From positions 1 to 64,000 of the forward strand of contig JAMFSE010000082.1 in assembly GCA_026225115.1 (NCBI GenBank): a stretch of 64,000 bases of DNA, in the 5' to 3' direction. A model generated the notes under the pieces. It saw only the letters and a program-made list of their open reading frames with translations. It searched no databases and had not been told where the DNA came from. Position numbers and translations under genes: made by a program. This DNA is from Rhodovastum atsumiense. Its GTDB lineage: Bacteria > Pseudomonadota > Alphaproteobacteria > Acetobacterales > Acetobacteraceae. Positions 28,842 to 38,190 of this stretch are shown piece after piece. Positions within the stretch are counted from its first letter, which is position 1; each line of letters begins with the position of its first letter.

Positions 28842-29999
28842 ATGTCCGGCCTGTCCTTTACTTTGAACGACCAGCAGCTGGCGATCCGCGACATGGCGCT
28901 GGCATTCGCAGCCGACCGCCTGGCGCCGATGGCGGTGGAATGGGATCGCAATAAAATCTTTCCGCTGGCGGTGATGCGGGAGGCCGCGGCACTCGGCATT
29001 GGTGGCATCTATGTCGATCCGGCGCATGGCGGCTCCGGCCTGTCGCGGCTGGAGGCGGCCATTATCATCGAGGCGCTTGCCACCGGCTGCCCGACCATCT
29101 CTGCCTATATCTCCATTCACAACATGGTGGCGGGCATGATCGGCCGCTACGGCGACGCGGCGCAGCAGCAGCGCTTCCTGCCGAAATTATGCTCCATGGA
29201 ATCCTTCGCCAGCTACTGCCTGACCGAGCCTGCGGCGGGATCCGACGCGACCGCCTTGCGTTGCAAGGCGCTTCGCGACGCAGACATGTATGTGGTGAAC
29301 GGCGTGAAACAGTTCATCTCCGGCGCCGGCGTCTCGGATGTGTATCTGGTCATGGTCCGCACCGGGGAGAACGGCGCCAAAGGCATTTCCACGTTGATCA
29401 TCGAGGCTGGCACGCCCGGGCTCTCCTTTGGCGCCAATGAACATAAGATGGGCTGGAACGCGCAGCCGACGCGGCAGGTGATTCTTGAGGATGTCCGCGT
29501 GCCTATCGGCAACAGGCTCGGCAATGAAGGGATGGGTTTCAAAATCGCCATGGCCGGGCTGGATGGCGGGCGCGTCAATATCGGCGCGGCCTCGCTCGGC
29601 GGCGCCCAGGCCGCGCTGGACAAGACGATAAAATATCTTGGCGAGCGCAAGGCCTTTGGCAAAGCCATCGGAGAATTTCAGGCCCTGCAGTTCCGGCTGG
29701 CGGATATGGCAACGGAGCTCGAAGCCGCCCGGCTGATGATCTGGCGCGCCGCCAGCGCGCTGGATGAACAGGCGAATAATGCCACAATGCTCTGCGCCAT
29801 GGCCAAACGCTTCGCGACCGACGCGGGCTTTGCCATCGCCAATGAAGCGCTGCAATTGCACGGCGGCTACGGCTATCTCGCCGATTACGGAATCGAGAAA
29901 ATCGTCCGGGATCTGAGGGTGCATCAGATTCTCGAAGGCACGAATGAGATCATGCGCCTGATCATTTCGCGGCAGATTCTAGGAGGGACAAAATCATGA
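28842..29999 (+). CDS. Acyl-CoA dehydrogenase, isobutyryl-CoA dehydrogenase type
   Basis: 385 residues, the standard acyl-CoA dehydrogenase length. ESFASYCLTEPAAGSDATAL holds the flavin-binding signature, and GGYGYLADYGIEKIVRDLRV is the second signature. The base is Glu365 in HQILEGTNEIMRL. The pairing with 3-hydroxyisobutyrate dehydrogenase (ATGA overlap) points to isobutyryl-CoA oxidation in valine breakdown; other short-chain substrates remain possible. No strong ribosome-binding site is seen before the ATG. Confidence 0.9.
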   Translation: MSGLSFTLNDQQLAIRDMALAFAADRLAPMAVEWDRNKIFPLAVMREAAALGIGGIYVDPAHGGSGLSRLEAAIIIEALATGCPTISAYISIHNMVAGMIGRYGDAAQQQRFLPKLCSMESFASYCLTEPAAGSDATALRCKALRDADMYVVNGVKQFISGAGVSDVYLVMVRTGENGAKGISTLIIEAGTPGLSFGANEHKMGWNAQPTRQVILEDVRVPIGNRLGNEGMGFKIAMAGLDGGRVNIGAASLGGAQAALDKTIKYLGERKAFGKAIGEFQALQFRLADMATELEAARLMIWRAASALDEQANNATMLCAMAKRFATDAGFAIANEALQLHGGYGYLADYGIEKIVRDLRVHQILEGTNEIMRLIISRQILGGTKS

Positions 30000-30871
30000 C
30001 CAGAATCGGTTTTGTAGGGCTGGGCAATATGGGGCTGCCGATGGCGGTCAATCTTGTGAAGGCTGGTTACGCGGTGACCGGCTTCGACGTGGTGCCCGCG
30101 GCCCTGCAGGCAGCCGCGGCGGCTGGGATCAGCATTGCCGATACCGCTGCGGGCGTCACACAAGGCGCGGCGTTGGTCATTACCATGCTGCCGAACGGCA
30201 AATTGGTGCTCGGCGTCTATGCCGAGCTGCTGCCGGCGGCAGCGCCCGGAACTTTGTTCATCGACAGCTCGACCATCGATGTGGATTCTGCCCGCGCGGC
30301 GGGCGCACAGGCTGCGGCCGCGGGCATGCAGGCGCTGGACGCGCCGGTCTCAGGCGGTGTCGGTGGCGCTGCCGATGGCACGCTCACCTTCATGGCCGGC
30401 GGCGAGGCCGCGGCTTTTGCCAGAGCCATGCCGGTGCTGGAGGTGATGGGGGCAAAAATCATCCATTGCGGCGGCGCCGGCGCCGGCCAGGCAGCAAAAA
30501 TCTGCAACAACATGATTCTGGGTATTTCGATGATCGCGGTCGGCGAGGCCTTTGTACTGGCGGAAAAACTTGGCCTGTCGCACCGGGCGCTGTTTGATGT
30601 CGCCGCCACCGCTTCCGGCCAGTGTTGGTCGCTCACCAGCTATTGCCCGGTCCCGGGCCCGGTTCCCGCAAGCCCTGCCAATAACCAATATAAACCGGGA
30701 TTTGCCGCGGCGCTGATGCTGAAGGACCTCACGCTCTCGCAGGAAGCGGCGAGCAGCGCCGGCGCCGCAACCGCATTGGGCCGCCACGCGATGGAGATTT
30801 ATGAGGCCTTCGTGCGCGACGGCAATGGCGGGACCGATTTCTCCGGGGTGATCAACGCGATCCGCGACTAG
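29996..30871 (+). CDS. mmsB: 3-hydroxyisobutyrate dehydrogenase
   Basis: 291 residues of the beta-hydroxyacid dehydrogenase family. NAD site GFVGLGNMGLPM (5-16), substrate motif DAPVSGG (115-121), catalytic Lys168 in GQAAKICNNM. The later segment CWSLTSYCPVPGPVPASPAN is typical of the 3-hydroxyisobutyrate enzymes. It oxidises 3-hydroxyisobutyrate to methylmalonate semialdehyde in valine catabolism. Start overlaps the dehydrogenase stop by four bases. The hydratase, hydrolase and MmsA of the pathway are not in this window. Confidence 0.92.
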   Translation: MTRIGFVGLGNMGLPMAVNLVKAGYAVTGFDVVPAALQAAAAAGISIADTAAGVTQGAALVITMLPNGKLVLGVYAELLPAAAPGTLFIDSSTIDVDSARAAGAQAAAAGMQALDAPVSGGVGGAADGTLTFMAGGEAAAFARAMPVLEVMGAKIIHCGGAGAGQAAKICNNMILGISMIAVGEAFVLAEKLGLSHRALFDVAATASGQCWSLTSYCPVPGPVPASPANNQYKPGFAAALMLKDLTLSQEAASSAGAATALGRHAMEIYEAFVRDGNGGTDFSGVINAIRD

Positions 30872-30877
30872 CGGGGA

Positions 30878-31948
30878 TCAAATCCGGGTCAGGCATTGAG
30901 CGCGCTGCCAGGCCAGCGCGCTCAATTCCGGAAAAGCCTTGGCCCGTTCCGCGGCTTGCGAAGACGCCGCGGTGCCGCGCAACACCCGGCCCTTGATGCC
31001 GTGGAAAATCGAGGCCAGCCGAAACAGGTTGAAGGCGAGATAGAAATCATAGCCCGGAATGTTTTGCCGTCCGGTGCGCCTGCAATAGGCGTCGATGTAA
31101 TCGGCTTCGCTGGGGATATTGAGCGCCGCAATATCGGCTCCGGCCAGACCGGCCACAATTCGCGGCGGCATGTGGTACATCATTGCGTTATAGGAAAAAT
31201 CCGCCAGCGGGTGGCCGAGCGTCGATAGTTCCCAATCCAGCACCGCCAGAATGCGCGGTTCGGTGGGATGGAAGATCAGATTGTCGCAGCGGAAATCCCC
31301 ATGCACGATGCTGGTTTCATCGCCGGGCGGAATATGCGCGGGCAGCCATTCGAGCAGCCGGTCCATATTCGCATCGCGCCCGGCATCGGCATCATCCAGA
31401 TATTGCCGGGACCAGCGCTCGATCTGCCGGCCGAAATAATTTCCCGGCCGGCCGTAATCCTGCAGCCCGATGGCGGCGTAATCGATCCGGTGCAGCTGCG
31501 CCAGCGTTTCGTTCATCGCGCCGAAATAGGCTGGGCGTTCCGCCGAAGAAACATTCGGGAAGGTGCAGTCCCAGAAAATCCGCCCCTCCACCATGTCCAT
31601 GATAAAGAACCAGGTGCCGATGACGGTCTCATCGGTGCAAAGTCCGTGCACGGCGGCGACCGGAAAACCAACGCCGCCGAGGGCCGTAAGAATGCGGGCT
31701 TCCCGCTCTACCGCATGCGCGCCCTTCAGCAATTCGCCCGGCGGCTTGCGGCGCAGCACATAGCAGCGGGAAGGGGTGATCAGTTTGTAGGTCGGGTTGG
31801 ATTGGCCGCCCTTGAACTGCTCGACGCTGAGCGGGCCTGCATAATCACGGATATTCTCCGCCATCCATTCAGCGAGCCTCGCCTCATCGAAGCGGTGCGC
31901 CGCGCGCACCGGCGTCGTGCCCGCATTGTCATCCTGCGTCACGCTCAC
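30878..31948 (-). CDS. Aminoglycoside-phosphotransferase-fold kinase (ACAD10/11 kinase-like, LvaA-like)
   Basis: 356 residues from a GTG at 31948 that overlaps the upstream acyl-CoA dehydrogenase stop as GTGA. Kinase-fold motifs: EQFKGGQSNPTYKL (glycine-rich loop), LRRKPPGELL, the catalytic loop VHGDFRCDN (His216, Asp218, Asn223) and LDWELSTLGHP with Mg-binding Asp238. This subgroup matches the kinase part of mammalian ACAD10/11 and bacterial LvaA, which phosphorylate the hydroxyl of 4-hydroxyacyl-CoA. Last gene of a three-gene operon. The substrate assignment is inference from family and context. Confidence 0.88.
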   Translation of the reverse strand: MSVTQDDNAGTTPVRAAHRFDEARLAEWMAENIRDYAGPLSVEQFKGGQSNPTYKLITPSRCYVLRRKPPGELLKGAHAVEREARILTALGGVGFPVAAVHGLCTDETVIGTWFFIMDMVEGRIFWDCTFPNVSSAERPAYFGAMNETLAQLHRIDYAAIGLQDYGRPGNYFGRQIERWSRQYLDDADAGRDANMDRLLEWLPAHIPPGDETSIVHGDFRCDNLIFHPTEPRILAVLDWELSTLGHPLADFSYNAMMYHMPPRIVAGLAGADIAALNIPSEADYIDAYCRRTGRQNIPGYDFYLAFNLFRLASIFHGIKGRVLRGTAASSQAAERAKAFPELSALAWQRAQCLTRI

Positions 31949-33129
31949 GCGCCATGCGCTTTCAGATATTCCCGCTTGATGGCCTTGGCGAGCGACCATT
32001 TATGCACCTCGGTCGGCCCATCATAAATGCGGAAGGAGCGAATTTCGCGAAACACCTGCTCGACGATCAGATCGCGCGTAACCCCGGCGCCGCCCATGAC
32101 CTGCACGCAGCGATCCGCCACGCGGAACAGCGCATCCGAGACCGCGACCTTGGCCATCGAACTTTCATTGCCGCCTGCAGCGCCGGAATCCAGCACATCG
32201 GCGCACCAGTCGATCATCAACTCGGCCTGTTTCAGTTCGATCAAATTATCGGCAAGCTGAAAGCCGACGCCTTCATGGTCGATCAGCTTTTTACCGAATG
32301 CCTCGCGCCTGCAGGCGTAATCGGTGGCGATCTCCTGCGCGCGCACGGCAGCACCTTGCCAGCGCATGCAATGCGAAAGCCGGGCAGGGGCCAGGCGGAT
32401 CTGGGCGTATTTGAATCCTTCATTCGCCTTGCCGAGAATATTGCTCGCCGGCACGCGAAGATTCTCGATCGTTACCACTGCATGCCCGCCCGGCATGGAA
32501 CCGTCCAGCGTATCCAGAATATGGTCCAGGCGAATTGCGGGGTTGGGGAGCGCCACCAAAAACATCGTCGCGGCGATGTTTTCCGCGCTGCCGGTTCGCG
32601 CCATCACGATGCCGATTTTGGCGCCTTCAAAACCGGTGATGAAGGCTTTCCGGCCATTGATCACCCAGTCATCACCATCCGGCGCCGCAACGGTTTTCAT
32701 CATTGCGGGATCGGAGCCGGCACCGCCCTCGGCAGCCGGCTCGGTCATGAAAAACGCCGAACGGGCGCGGCCTTCTACCAGCGGCTTCAGGAATTGTTCC
32801 TGCTGCGCCGGCGTGCCAACCTTGCCGAGCAGGAACATATTTCCCTCATCCGGCGCCGCGGTATTGCAGGCCAGCGGGCCCAGCAGCGACAACCCGGTTT
32901 TTTTCAGCACCATCGCGGTCTCGCGCTGGGTGAGATGACCGCCGGGCAATATATGCGGGGTCAGCACGCCGGCGGCGCGGGCTTTTTCGCGCAATTCATC
33001 GACCAGAGAATCCGCCGGACCGTGCGGGCCGCAGCGCGGATCGCGCTCAAAGGGGATCACCACATCGCGGACAAAGCGCTCCACTTCTGTGGCGATGCGG
33101 GCTGCCCGCTCCGGATCATGGCTGCTCAT
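31945..33129 (-). CDS. ACAD11-like acyl-CoA dehydrogenase family protein (LvaC-like)
   Basis: 394 residues. Flavin region FFMTEPAAEGGAGSDPAMM; second signature QVMGGAGVTRDLIVEQVFRE. The position normally filled by the catalytic Glu (EGTNEI) reads IYDGPTEVH (368-376), the form seen in ACAD10/11 relatives. This, with the overlapping kinase-fold gene on one side and an oxidoreductase on the other (both 4-bp overlaps), suggests an enzyme that eliminates phosphate from a 4-phosphoacyl-CoA rather than a plain beta-oxidation dehydrogenase. The last step is inference. Confidence 0.87.
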   Translation of the reverse strand: MSSHDPERAARIATEVERFVRDVVIPFERDPRCGPHGPADSLVDELREKARAAGVLTPHILPGGHLTQRETAMVLKKTGLSLLGPLACNTAAPDEGNMFLLGKVGTPAQQEQFLKPLVEGRARSAFFMTEPAAEGGAGSDPAMMKTVAAPDGDDWVINGRKAFITGFEGAKIGIVMARTGSAENIAATMFLVALPNPAIRLDHILDTLDGSMPGGHAVVTIENLRVPASNILGKANEGFKYAQIRLAPARLSHCMRWQGAAVRAQEIATDYACRREAFGKKLIDHEGVGFQLADNLIELKQAELMIDWCADVLDSGAAGGNESSMAKVAVSDALFRVADRCVQVMGGAGVTRDLIVEQVFREIRSFRIYDGPTEVHKWSLAKAIKREYLKAHGA

Positions 33130-34196
33130 GCGCGGCCAACCTGTACGACCAGCTTGCCGGTGGCCCGGCGCTCCAGCAGATCTGCAATGGCATCGCCGCC
33201 GCGCTCGAGCGGGTAGTGGGCGCTGACATGCGGACGGATTTTTCCGGCGCTATAGATTTCCAGCAGTTCGCGGTTATTAGCGGCGTTCAGTTCCGGCTCC
33301 ATTTCCGTGAAACTTCCGTAGAACACGCCAACAGCACTTGCCCCTTTCAAAAGCAAAAGATTGAGCGGCAGCTTAGCGATTCCGCCGGCAAATCCCACCA
33401 CCAGCAGCCGGCCGCGCCAGGCCAAAGCCCTCGCCGCGGCTTCGGAAAGCATGCCGCCAACGGAATCGTAAACGACATCCGCGCCCTGGCCGCCGCATGC
33501 GGCTTTCACCTGTGCGCTGAGCGCGCGGGCCGCGTCCGCGGCCGGTTCGCGCGGATAGACAAAGCCGCTGTTCGCACCATGATCCAGCGCAATCTGCAGC
33601 TTCTCCGGGCTCGACACGCCGGCGACGACATTGGCGCCAAGCGCACGCCCCAGTTCCACCGTTGCCAGGCCCACGCCGCCGGCGGCGCCGAGCACAAGCA
33701 GGGTCTCACCTGGGCGCAAATCCGCACGCTGCTTCAGCGCGTGATAGGACGTGCCGTAGGTCAGGATAAAGGCGGCCGCCTCATCGAAGGGCATGGCGTC
33801 CGGCATGGCGATGCACAAGTTGGCATTCAGCGCCACCTCTTCGGCCATGCCGCCCCAGCCGGTCATTGCCATCACCCGGTCTCCGGGCCTCGGCCAGATC
33901 ACATCGGGAGCGGAATTTGTTACGACACCGGCAATTTCGGCGCCCGGCGCAAACGGCCGGGGCGGGCGGTACTGGTAGCGATCCTCGATCATCAGCGCGT
34001 CGGGAAAATTGACGCCGCAGGCGGCCACGCGCACCACCACCTGTCCGGGCCCCGCAACCGCCGGTGCGATTTCGTGGACAGCAAGCGAGCCTGGGCCGCC
34101 GGCCGTGACGCTTAACAAAGCCCGCATCAAACCGGCCGGATTGCTGAGTTTGTAGCGTTTGAGGGCAGTTTGCTGCAATGCTTGCGGTTCATCCAT
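33126..34196 (-). CDS. NADPH:quinone oxidoreductase-type MDR dehydrogenase
   Basis: 356 residues from ATG 34196 with AAAGGTGGG just upstream. The ATG at 34127 (MRALLSVTAGGPG) is the alternative. GroES-like domain: VVVRVAACGVNFPDALMIED, PGAEIAGVV. Rossmann part: LLVLGAAGGVGLATVELGRA, VYDSVGGMLSEAA. No zinc-binding cysteine cluster, so it belongs to the quinone oxidoreductase/enoyl reductase branch. First gene of the operon QOR - ACAD - kinase. It may reduce an enoyl or quinone intermediate. Confidence 0.88.
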   Translation of the reverse strand: MDEPQALQQTALKRYKLSNPAGLMRALLSVTAGGPGSLAVHEIAPAVAGPGQVVVRVAACGVNFPDALMIEDRYQYRPPRPFAPGAEIAGVVTNSAPDVIWPRPGDRVMAMTGWGGMAEEVALNANLCIAMPDAMPFDEAAAFILTYGTSYHALKQRADLRPGETLLVLGAAGGVGLATVELGRALGANVVAGVSSPEKLQIALDHGANSGFVYPREPAADAARALSAQVKAACGGQGADVVYDSVGGMLSEAAARALAWRGRLLVVGFAGGIAKLPLNLLLLKGASAVGVFYGSFTEMEPELNAANNRELLEIYSAGKIRPHVSAHYPLERGGDAIADLLERRATGKLVVQVGRA

Positions 34197-34338
34197 CCCA
34201 CCTTTCTTCTCGCGCACTGTCTTTACACTTTGCCCATGGCGAGTAAATCTTCGCGTCCGGCGCACAGACTAAAAATCCGACCCTGCGTGCCTGAAAAATT
34301 CGCGCGCCGAACCGGCGTCATTCGCTTTAGGGAGACAA

Positions 34339-35886
34339 ATGCAGATCACCTTGCCGGTTTCGGCCAATGCCAGGCGGCGCGGAGACCAGCCCGCGATCAT
34401 CAGCAAGCACCGCTCGCTGACCTGGTCCGAACTCGCAGATACCGTCGCACGGTTGGCGGCCCTGTTGCGCGACGCCGGGCTGCGGCAGGGCGGCCGGGTC
34501 GCGGTGCTGGCGGATAATTGCGACCTGCATCTGGCGGCGTTTTTTGCGATTCCCTGGGCCGGCGGCATCCTCGTGGAAATCAATCTGCGCCTGAACCCGG
34601 TCGAAATCGCCGAGCAGATTGCCCATAGCGAACCTTGCCTGGTGCTGCATGATGAAGCCCGGACGGCGCTGCTGAACCAGGCGCTGGCGCTGACCGCATG
34701 TGCGCCCGCGGTGTTGATGCTGCGCGGCGACGCGGCCAGTGTGGAGGCGATGCTGCCCGGCGCCGCGCCGATGCCCGATATGCTGCGCCATGGCGGCGAT
34801 GTCGCCAGCATCTTCTATACCGGCGGCACCACCGGACGCGCCAAAGGTGTCATGCTGACGCATGACAATCACAGCTATAACAGCCTGGGCATGTGGGCAG
34901 CACTCGGCGCCGATATCGACGGCGTGCGCTATTTGCACGCGCCGCCGATGTTCCACATCGCCGATGCTCTGTTCGTCCATGCCGTGACCATGATCGGCGG
35001 CCTGCATGTCGTCCTGCCGCGCTTCGATGCCGAGGCGGTGATCGAGGCCGTGAACGCCCATCAGATCTCCGACATCTATCTGGTGCCCACCATGATCTCC
35101 GCTCTGCTGGAAGCGCTCGAGCGCGAATCTCGCCCTTTGCCCAGCCTGCAGCGGATTTTCTACGGCGCGATGCCGATGCCCGAAGCTACGCTGCGGCGGC
35201 TGATGGCGGTATTGCCGCAGGCCGGCCCCGTCCAACTCTTCGGCCAGACCGAGGCCGGCCCGGTGCTCACCTTGCTGCTGCCGGCGGATCACGACCTGTC
35301 GGGCGAGACGAACCATCTGCGATCCGCGGGCACGCCGCTGCCGGGCACGGATGTGAAAATCGTCGGTCCCGACGGCGCGGAGCTTGGCATCGGCGAGGTT
35401 GGCGAAATCACCGGCCGATCCGGCACGGTCATGGCCGGCTACTGGCAAAACCCCGAGCAGACAGCGCTGGCTTTGCAGGATGGCTGGCTGCGCACCGGCG
35501 ATGGCGGCTATCTGGATACCGATGGGTTTCTGTATTGCGTCGACCGGATCAAGGACATGATCATTTCGGGCGGCGAGAACATCTACTCGGTCGAAGTCGA
35601 GCGCGCGGTCACGCTGCATCCGGCGGTCGCATTCTGCGCGGTCATCGGCGTTCCTGATCCAGTCTGGGGCGAGCGCGTGCACGCGGTGCTGGTGCTGCGG
35701 CCGGGCATGGGGCTGGAGCATGAGGCGCTGCGTGCCCATTGCCGGCAATATATCGCCGGCTACAAGCTGCCGCGCTCATCGGAAATCCGGGATGCGCTGC
35801 CGCTCTCGGGGCCCGGAAAAATCCTTAAGCGCGCGCTGCGCGACGAAATCCTCGCCCGGCTGGCGAATGAGAATAGTTGCGGCTGA
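34339..35886 (+). CDS. AMP-forming acyl-CoA synthetase
   Basis: 515 residues of the ANL superfamily. ATP loop YTGGTTGRAKGV (160-171), FGQTEAGPV, GWLRTGDGGYLDTDG, the hinge DRIKDMIISGGENIYSVEVE and catalytic Lys494 in GPGKILKR. It activates a carboxylic acid to acyl-CoA through an acyl-adenylate. GGGAGA is 5 bases from the ATG. Divergent from the QOR/ACAD/kinase operon (142 bp between starts), so it likely supplies that pathway's CoA ester. Chain length unknown. Confidence 0.92.
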   Translation: MQITLPVSANARRRGDQPAIISKHRSLTWSELADTVARLAALLRDAGLRQGGRVAVLADNCDLHLAAFFAIPWAGGILVEINLRLNPVEIAEQIAHSEPCLVLHDEARTALLNQALALTACAPAVLMLRGDAASVEAMLPGAAPMPDMLRHGGDVASIFYTGGTTGRAKGVMLTHDNHSYNSLGMWAALGADIDGVRYLHAPPMFHIADALFVHAVTMIGGLHVVLPRFDAEAVIEAVNAHQISDIYLVPTMISALLEALERESRPLPSLQRIFYGAMPMPEATLRRLMAVLPQAGPVQLFGQTEAGPVLTLLLPADHDLSGETNHLRSAGTPLPGTDVKIVGPDGAELGIGEVGEITGRSGTVMAGYWQNPEQTALALQDGWLRTGDGGYLDTDGFLYCVDRIKDMIISGGENIYSVEVERAVTLHPAVAFCAVIGVPDPVWGERVHAVLVLRPGMGLEHEALRAHCRQYIAGYKLPRSSEIRDALPLSGPGKILKRALRDEILARLANENSCG

Positions 35887-35914
35887 ACCCGCGTCTTTTT
35901 TTATCAGGTCGGCG

Positions 35915-37321
35915 CTAGGTTTTATTCAAACTCACGACGCTGCGCTGCGCGAATTCCATCAACCCCTCGCGACCGAACTCGGTGCCGATCCCCGATTGTT
36001 TGGCGCCGGAAAATGGAATGGTGGGCCCGAAATGCGTGTGGTGGTTGATCCATACCGTGCCGCTTTCGATCCTTGATGCCAAGGCGAAAGCGGCGTCGTG
36101 ATCCTGTGACCAGATCGAGCCGCCGAGACCGTATTCCGATGCATTGGCGCGCGCCACGACGTCGTCAATTTCGTCGAATACGATGACTGGCAGGATCGGC
36201 GCGAATTGTTCTTCATCAACCAGGGGGGAGCCGTCGGCGATATCGCGTACGACGGTGGGTTGAATGAAATATCCCGGCCCCTCCGCCTTGCCGCCGCCGG
36301 TGATGATATTACCGTCCTGCGCTGCGACTTCCAGATAATGGATCGCCTTGTCATATTGCGCGCGGTTCTGCAGCGGGCCCACCCGAGTCCCCTGCTGCAA
36401 CCCGTCGCCAATAGCGAAGCCGGCAACTTCGCGCGCCAGCGCATCGCACATCTCGTCATAGATCGAGCGATGCACGTAGAGTCTTTTAAGCGCGATACAG
36501 ACCTGGCCGGCGTTGAAAAACGCGCTGCCGGCAACCCGCGTCGCGGTTTTGCCGATATCCGCATCAGGCATGACGATGCCGGCATCGTTGCCGCCGAGCT
36601 CCAGCGTCAGCCGCTTTAGCGAGGACGATGACGCCGCCATCACCTTTCGGCCGGTGGCGGTGGAGCCGGTAAAGGAAATTTTGGCGATATCGGGATGGCT
36701 GCTCAGCACGGCGCCGAGTTCATTATCATCGATCACGATGTTGACGACGCCGGGCGGAAAAATCTCCGCCAGCACCGGCGCCAGCATCAGCGCGGTAACC
36801 GGTGTGGTGGGTGCGGGCTTCCAGATGAAGCTGTTGCCGAGCAGCACCGCCGGCGCCAGCTTGTACAGGCCGATCAGGAACGGAAAATTCCAGGGTGTGA
36901 TGCCGGCGACGACGCCGAGCGGCCGGTATTGCAGTTCGATCCGGAATTCCGCGTCATCCTGGATGGTTTCAGGTGCTAATTCCTGCTCCGCATAGTAGTT
37001 CAGGAAGATCTGCGCATAGCCGACTTCCGCCTGCGCCTCGGCCAGCGGCTTGCCCTGTTCCTGTACCAGCGTGCGGGCAATCCGGTCGGCATTGGCATGG
37101 ATATGCGCGGAGAGTTTTCGTAATGCGGCCTGGCGCTCTGCCAGCGGCCGCGCTGCCCAGCCGGGCTGCGCCGCCTTGGCGGCTGCGACGGCTTCCTCGA
37201 ACTGCGCCCCGGATGCCCGCGCCACTTGCGTGAAGGGGGTGCCGAGCGCCGGGTTGATGATGTCCAGAACAGCATCGCCCTGCTGTAACCTGCCATTGAT
37301 TAGCATCGGGTAATCGCTCAT
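35915..37321 (-). CDS. NAD(P)-dependent aldehyde dehydrogenase
   Basis: 468 residues. WNFP (144-147) with Asn145, Lys168 in WKPAPTTP, FTGS (217-220), general base Glu241 in LELGGND and nucleophile Cys275 in FNAGQVCIALKR. PTIPFSGAKQSGIGTEFG near the end is normal. It oxidises an aldehyde to the acid. AAGGAGAG precedes the ATG. Converges with the acyl-CoA synthetase (28 bp). Downstream partner of an alcohol-dehydrogenase relic 24 bp upstream, suggesting an old alcohol-aldehyde-acid operon. Confidence 0.93.
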   Translation of the reverse strand: MSDYPMLINGRLQQGDAVLDIINPALGTPFTQVARASGAQFEEAVAAAKAAQPGWAARPLAERQAALRKLSAHIHANADRIARTLVQEQGKPLAEAQAEVGYAQIFLNYYAEQELAPETIQDDAEFRIELQYRPLGVVAGITPWNFPFLIGLYKLAPAVLLGNSFIWKPAPTTPVTALMLAPVLAEIFPPGVVNIVIDDNELGAVLSSHPDIAKISFTGSTATGRKVMAASSSSLKRLTLELGGNDAGIVMPDADIGKTATRVAGSAFFNAGQVCIALKRLYVHRSIYDEMCDALAREVAGFAIGDGLQQGTRVGPLQNRAQYDKAIHYLEVAAQDGNIITGGGKAEGPGYFIQPTVVRDIADGSPLVDEEQFAPILPVIVFDEIDDVVARANASEYGLGGSIWSQDHDAAFALASRIESGTVWINHHTHFGPTIPFSGAKQSGIGTEFGREGLMEFAQRSVVSLNKT

Positions 37322-37345
37322 GCGCGCTCTCCTTCAATGGCGGTG

Positions 37346-37738
37346 TCAGCCGTTTGCTGGCATCCGTAGAATTGGCTTGATGACACCGCCGCAACCGGCA
37401 TCGGCCATCGCCTCGTTACTTTGTTCGATACTATAAAATTTCACCAGCCGATCGGCCGGAAATCGCCCCTGCGGATAAAATTCGATCAACTCCGGTATGA
37501 GGCGCTGTGGAATACTGTCGCCTTCGAGATGCCTTTGATCGTTTTGCCGGGAATTATTATCCCGTTCACTGCGAAACTTGCCTCGGTATTTAGCCGCAAC
37601 CCCGGTTGCGATTATGCGAACCAGCACTTCGTTCGGTGTTGGGGGCGCCAGCCGCAAGTCCTTGATGATAAAACCCCCTGCTTTTGAGCGCACGACGGCT
37701 GCCCGTGCCGCGCGGTCCTTCGCGTGAACATCGCACAT
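37346..37738 (-). pseudogene. Relic of a zinc-type (benzyl-alcohol-like) alcohol dehydrogenase
   Basis: The open frame of 130 codons joins the start of an MDR alcohol dehydrogenase (KAGGFIIKDLRLAPPTPNEV, LVRIIATGV) directly to its end (EGDSIPQRLIPELIEFYPQG, DRLVKFYSIEQSNEAMADAG, IKPILRM). Intact members have about 360 residues, so the zinc and NAD-binding middle is gone. Around 37520-37570 the normal-looking sequence FAVNGIIIPGKTIKGI appears in another frame, so there are also two compensating shifts. A good AGGAG before the ATG at 37738 remains. Not expected to be an enzyme. Confidence 0.8.
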
Positions 37739-38190
37739 GGTAGTTCTCCTCCGTGGCCAAATCGTTGCGGCCCATTATCATTTTTACCGCACCATTCCCG
37801 TCTGAGGGCGATGACAGCAAGTGACACAGTGTAAACTTAAATCAGCGCTTGACGGCAAGTAGTGAGTCCATGATCGGAGCCAACCAGCCAAAACCGGATA
37901 CACGAGGCAATATGGAGCGGACCACCGTCATTTCTAAACTAAATTGATGCGCCCGCGCGGCCATCACGAACGGACTACTCCTCAGAGTTGACGAATTGCT
38001 AAAGCCAAAGCTCGGCAATTCGCCGCGCCGCCGACCGATCGATTAGCGAGCCCAGATCGCTCGCAGCGATTGCGCAACAGCTTCATGGTTGCCGCCCAAG
38101 GCAGGAAGCCGTTAATTCGTCCAAGGCAACGCGCGAAGGCAGCCATTCAATAAGTTGGTGACTGCGTGGTGCCTAGACTTGTTTGAACAC
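37739..38190. other. Gene-free stretch between the dehydrogenase relic and tRNA-Glu
   Basis: About 450 bases with lower GC than the neighbours. Only short open frames are present, the longest about 53 codons on the minus strand (38145 leftwards), resembling nothing I know. An imperfect hairpin of GAATTGC and GCAATTC lies near 37993-38025. No transposase fragment, integrase or direct repeat of the tRNA end was found by eye. Confidence 0.5.
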
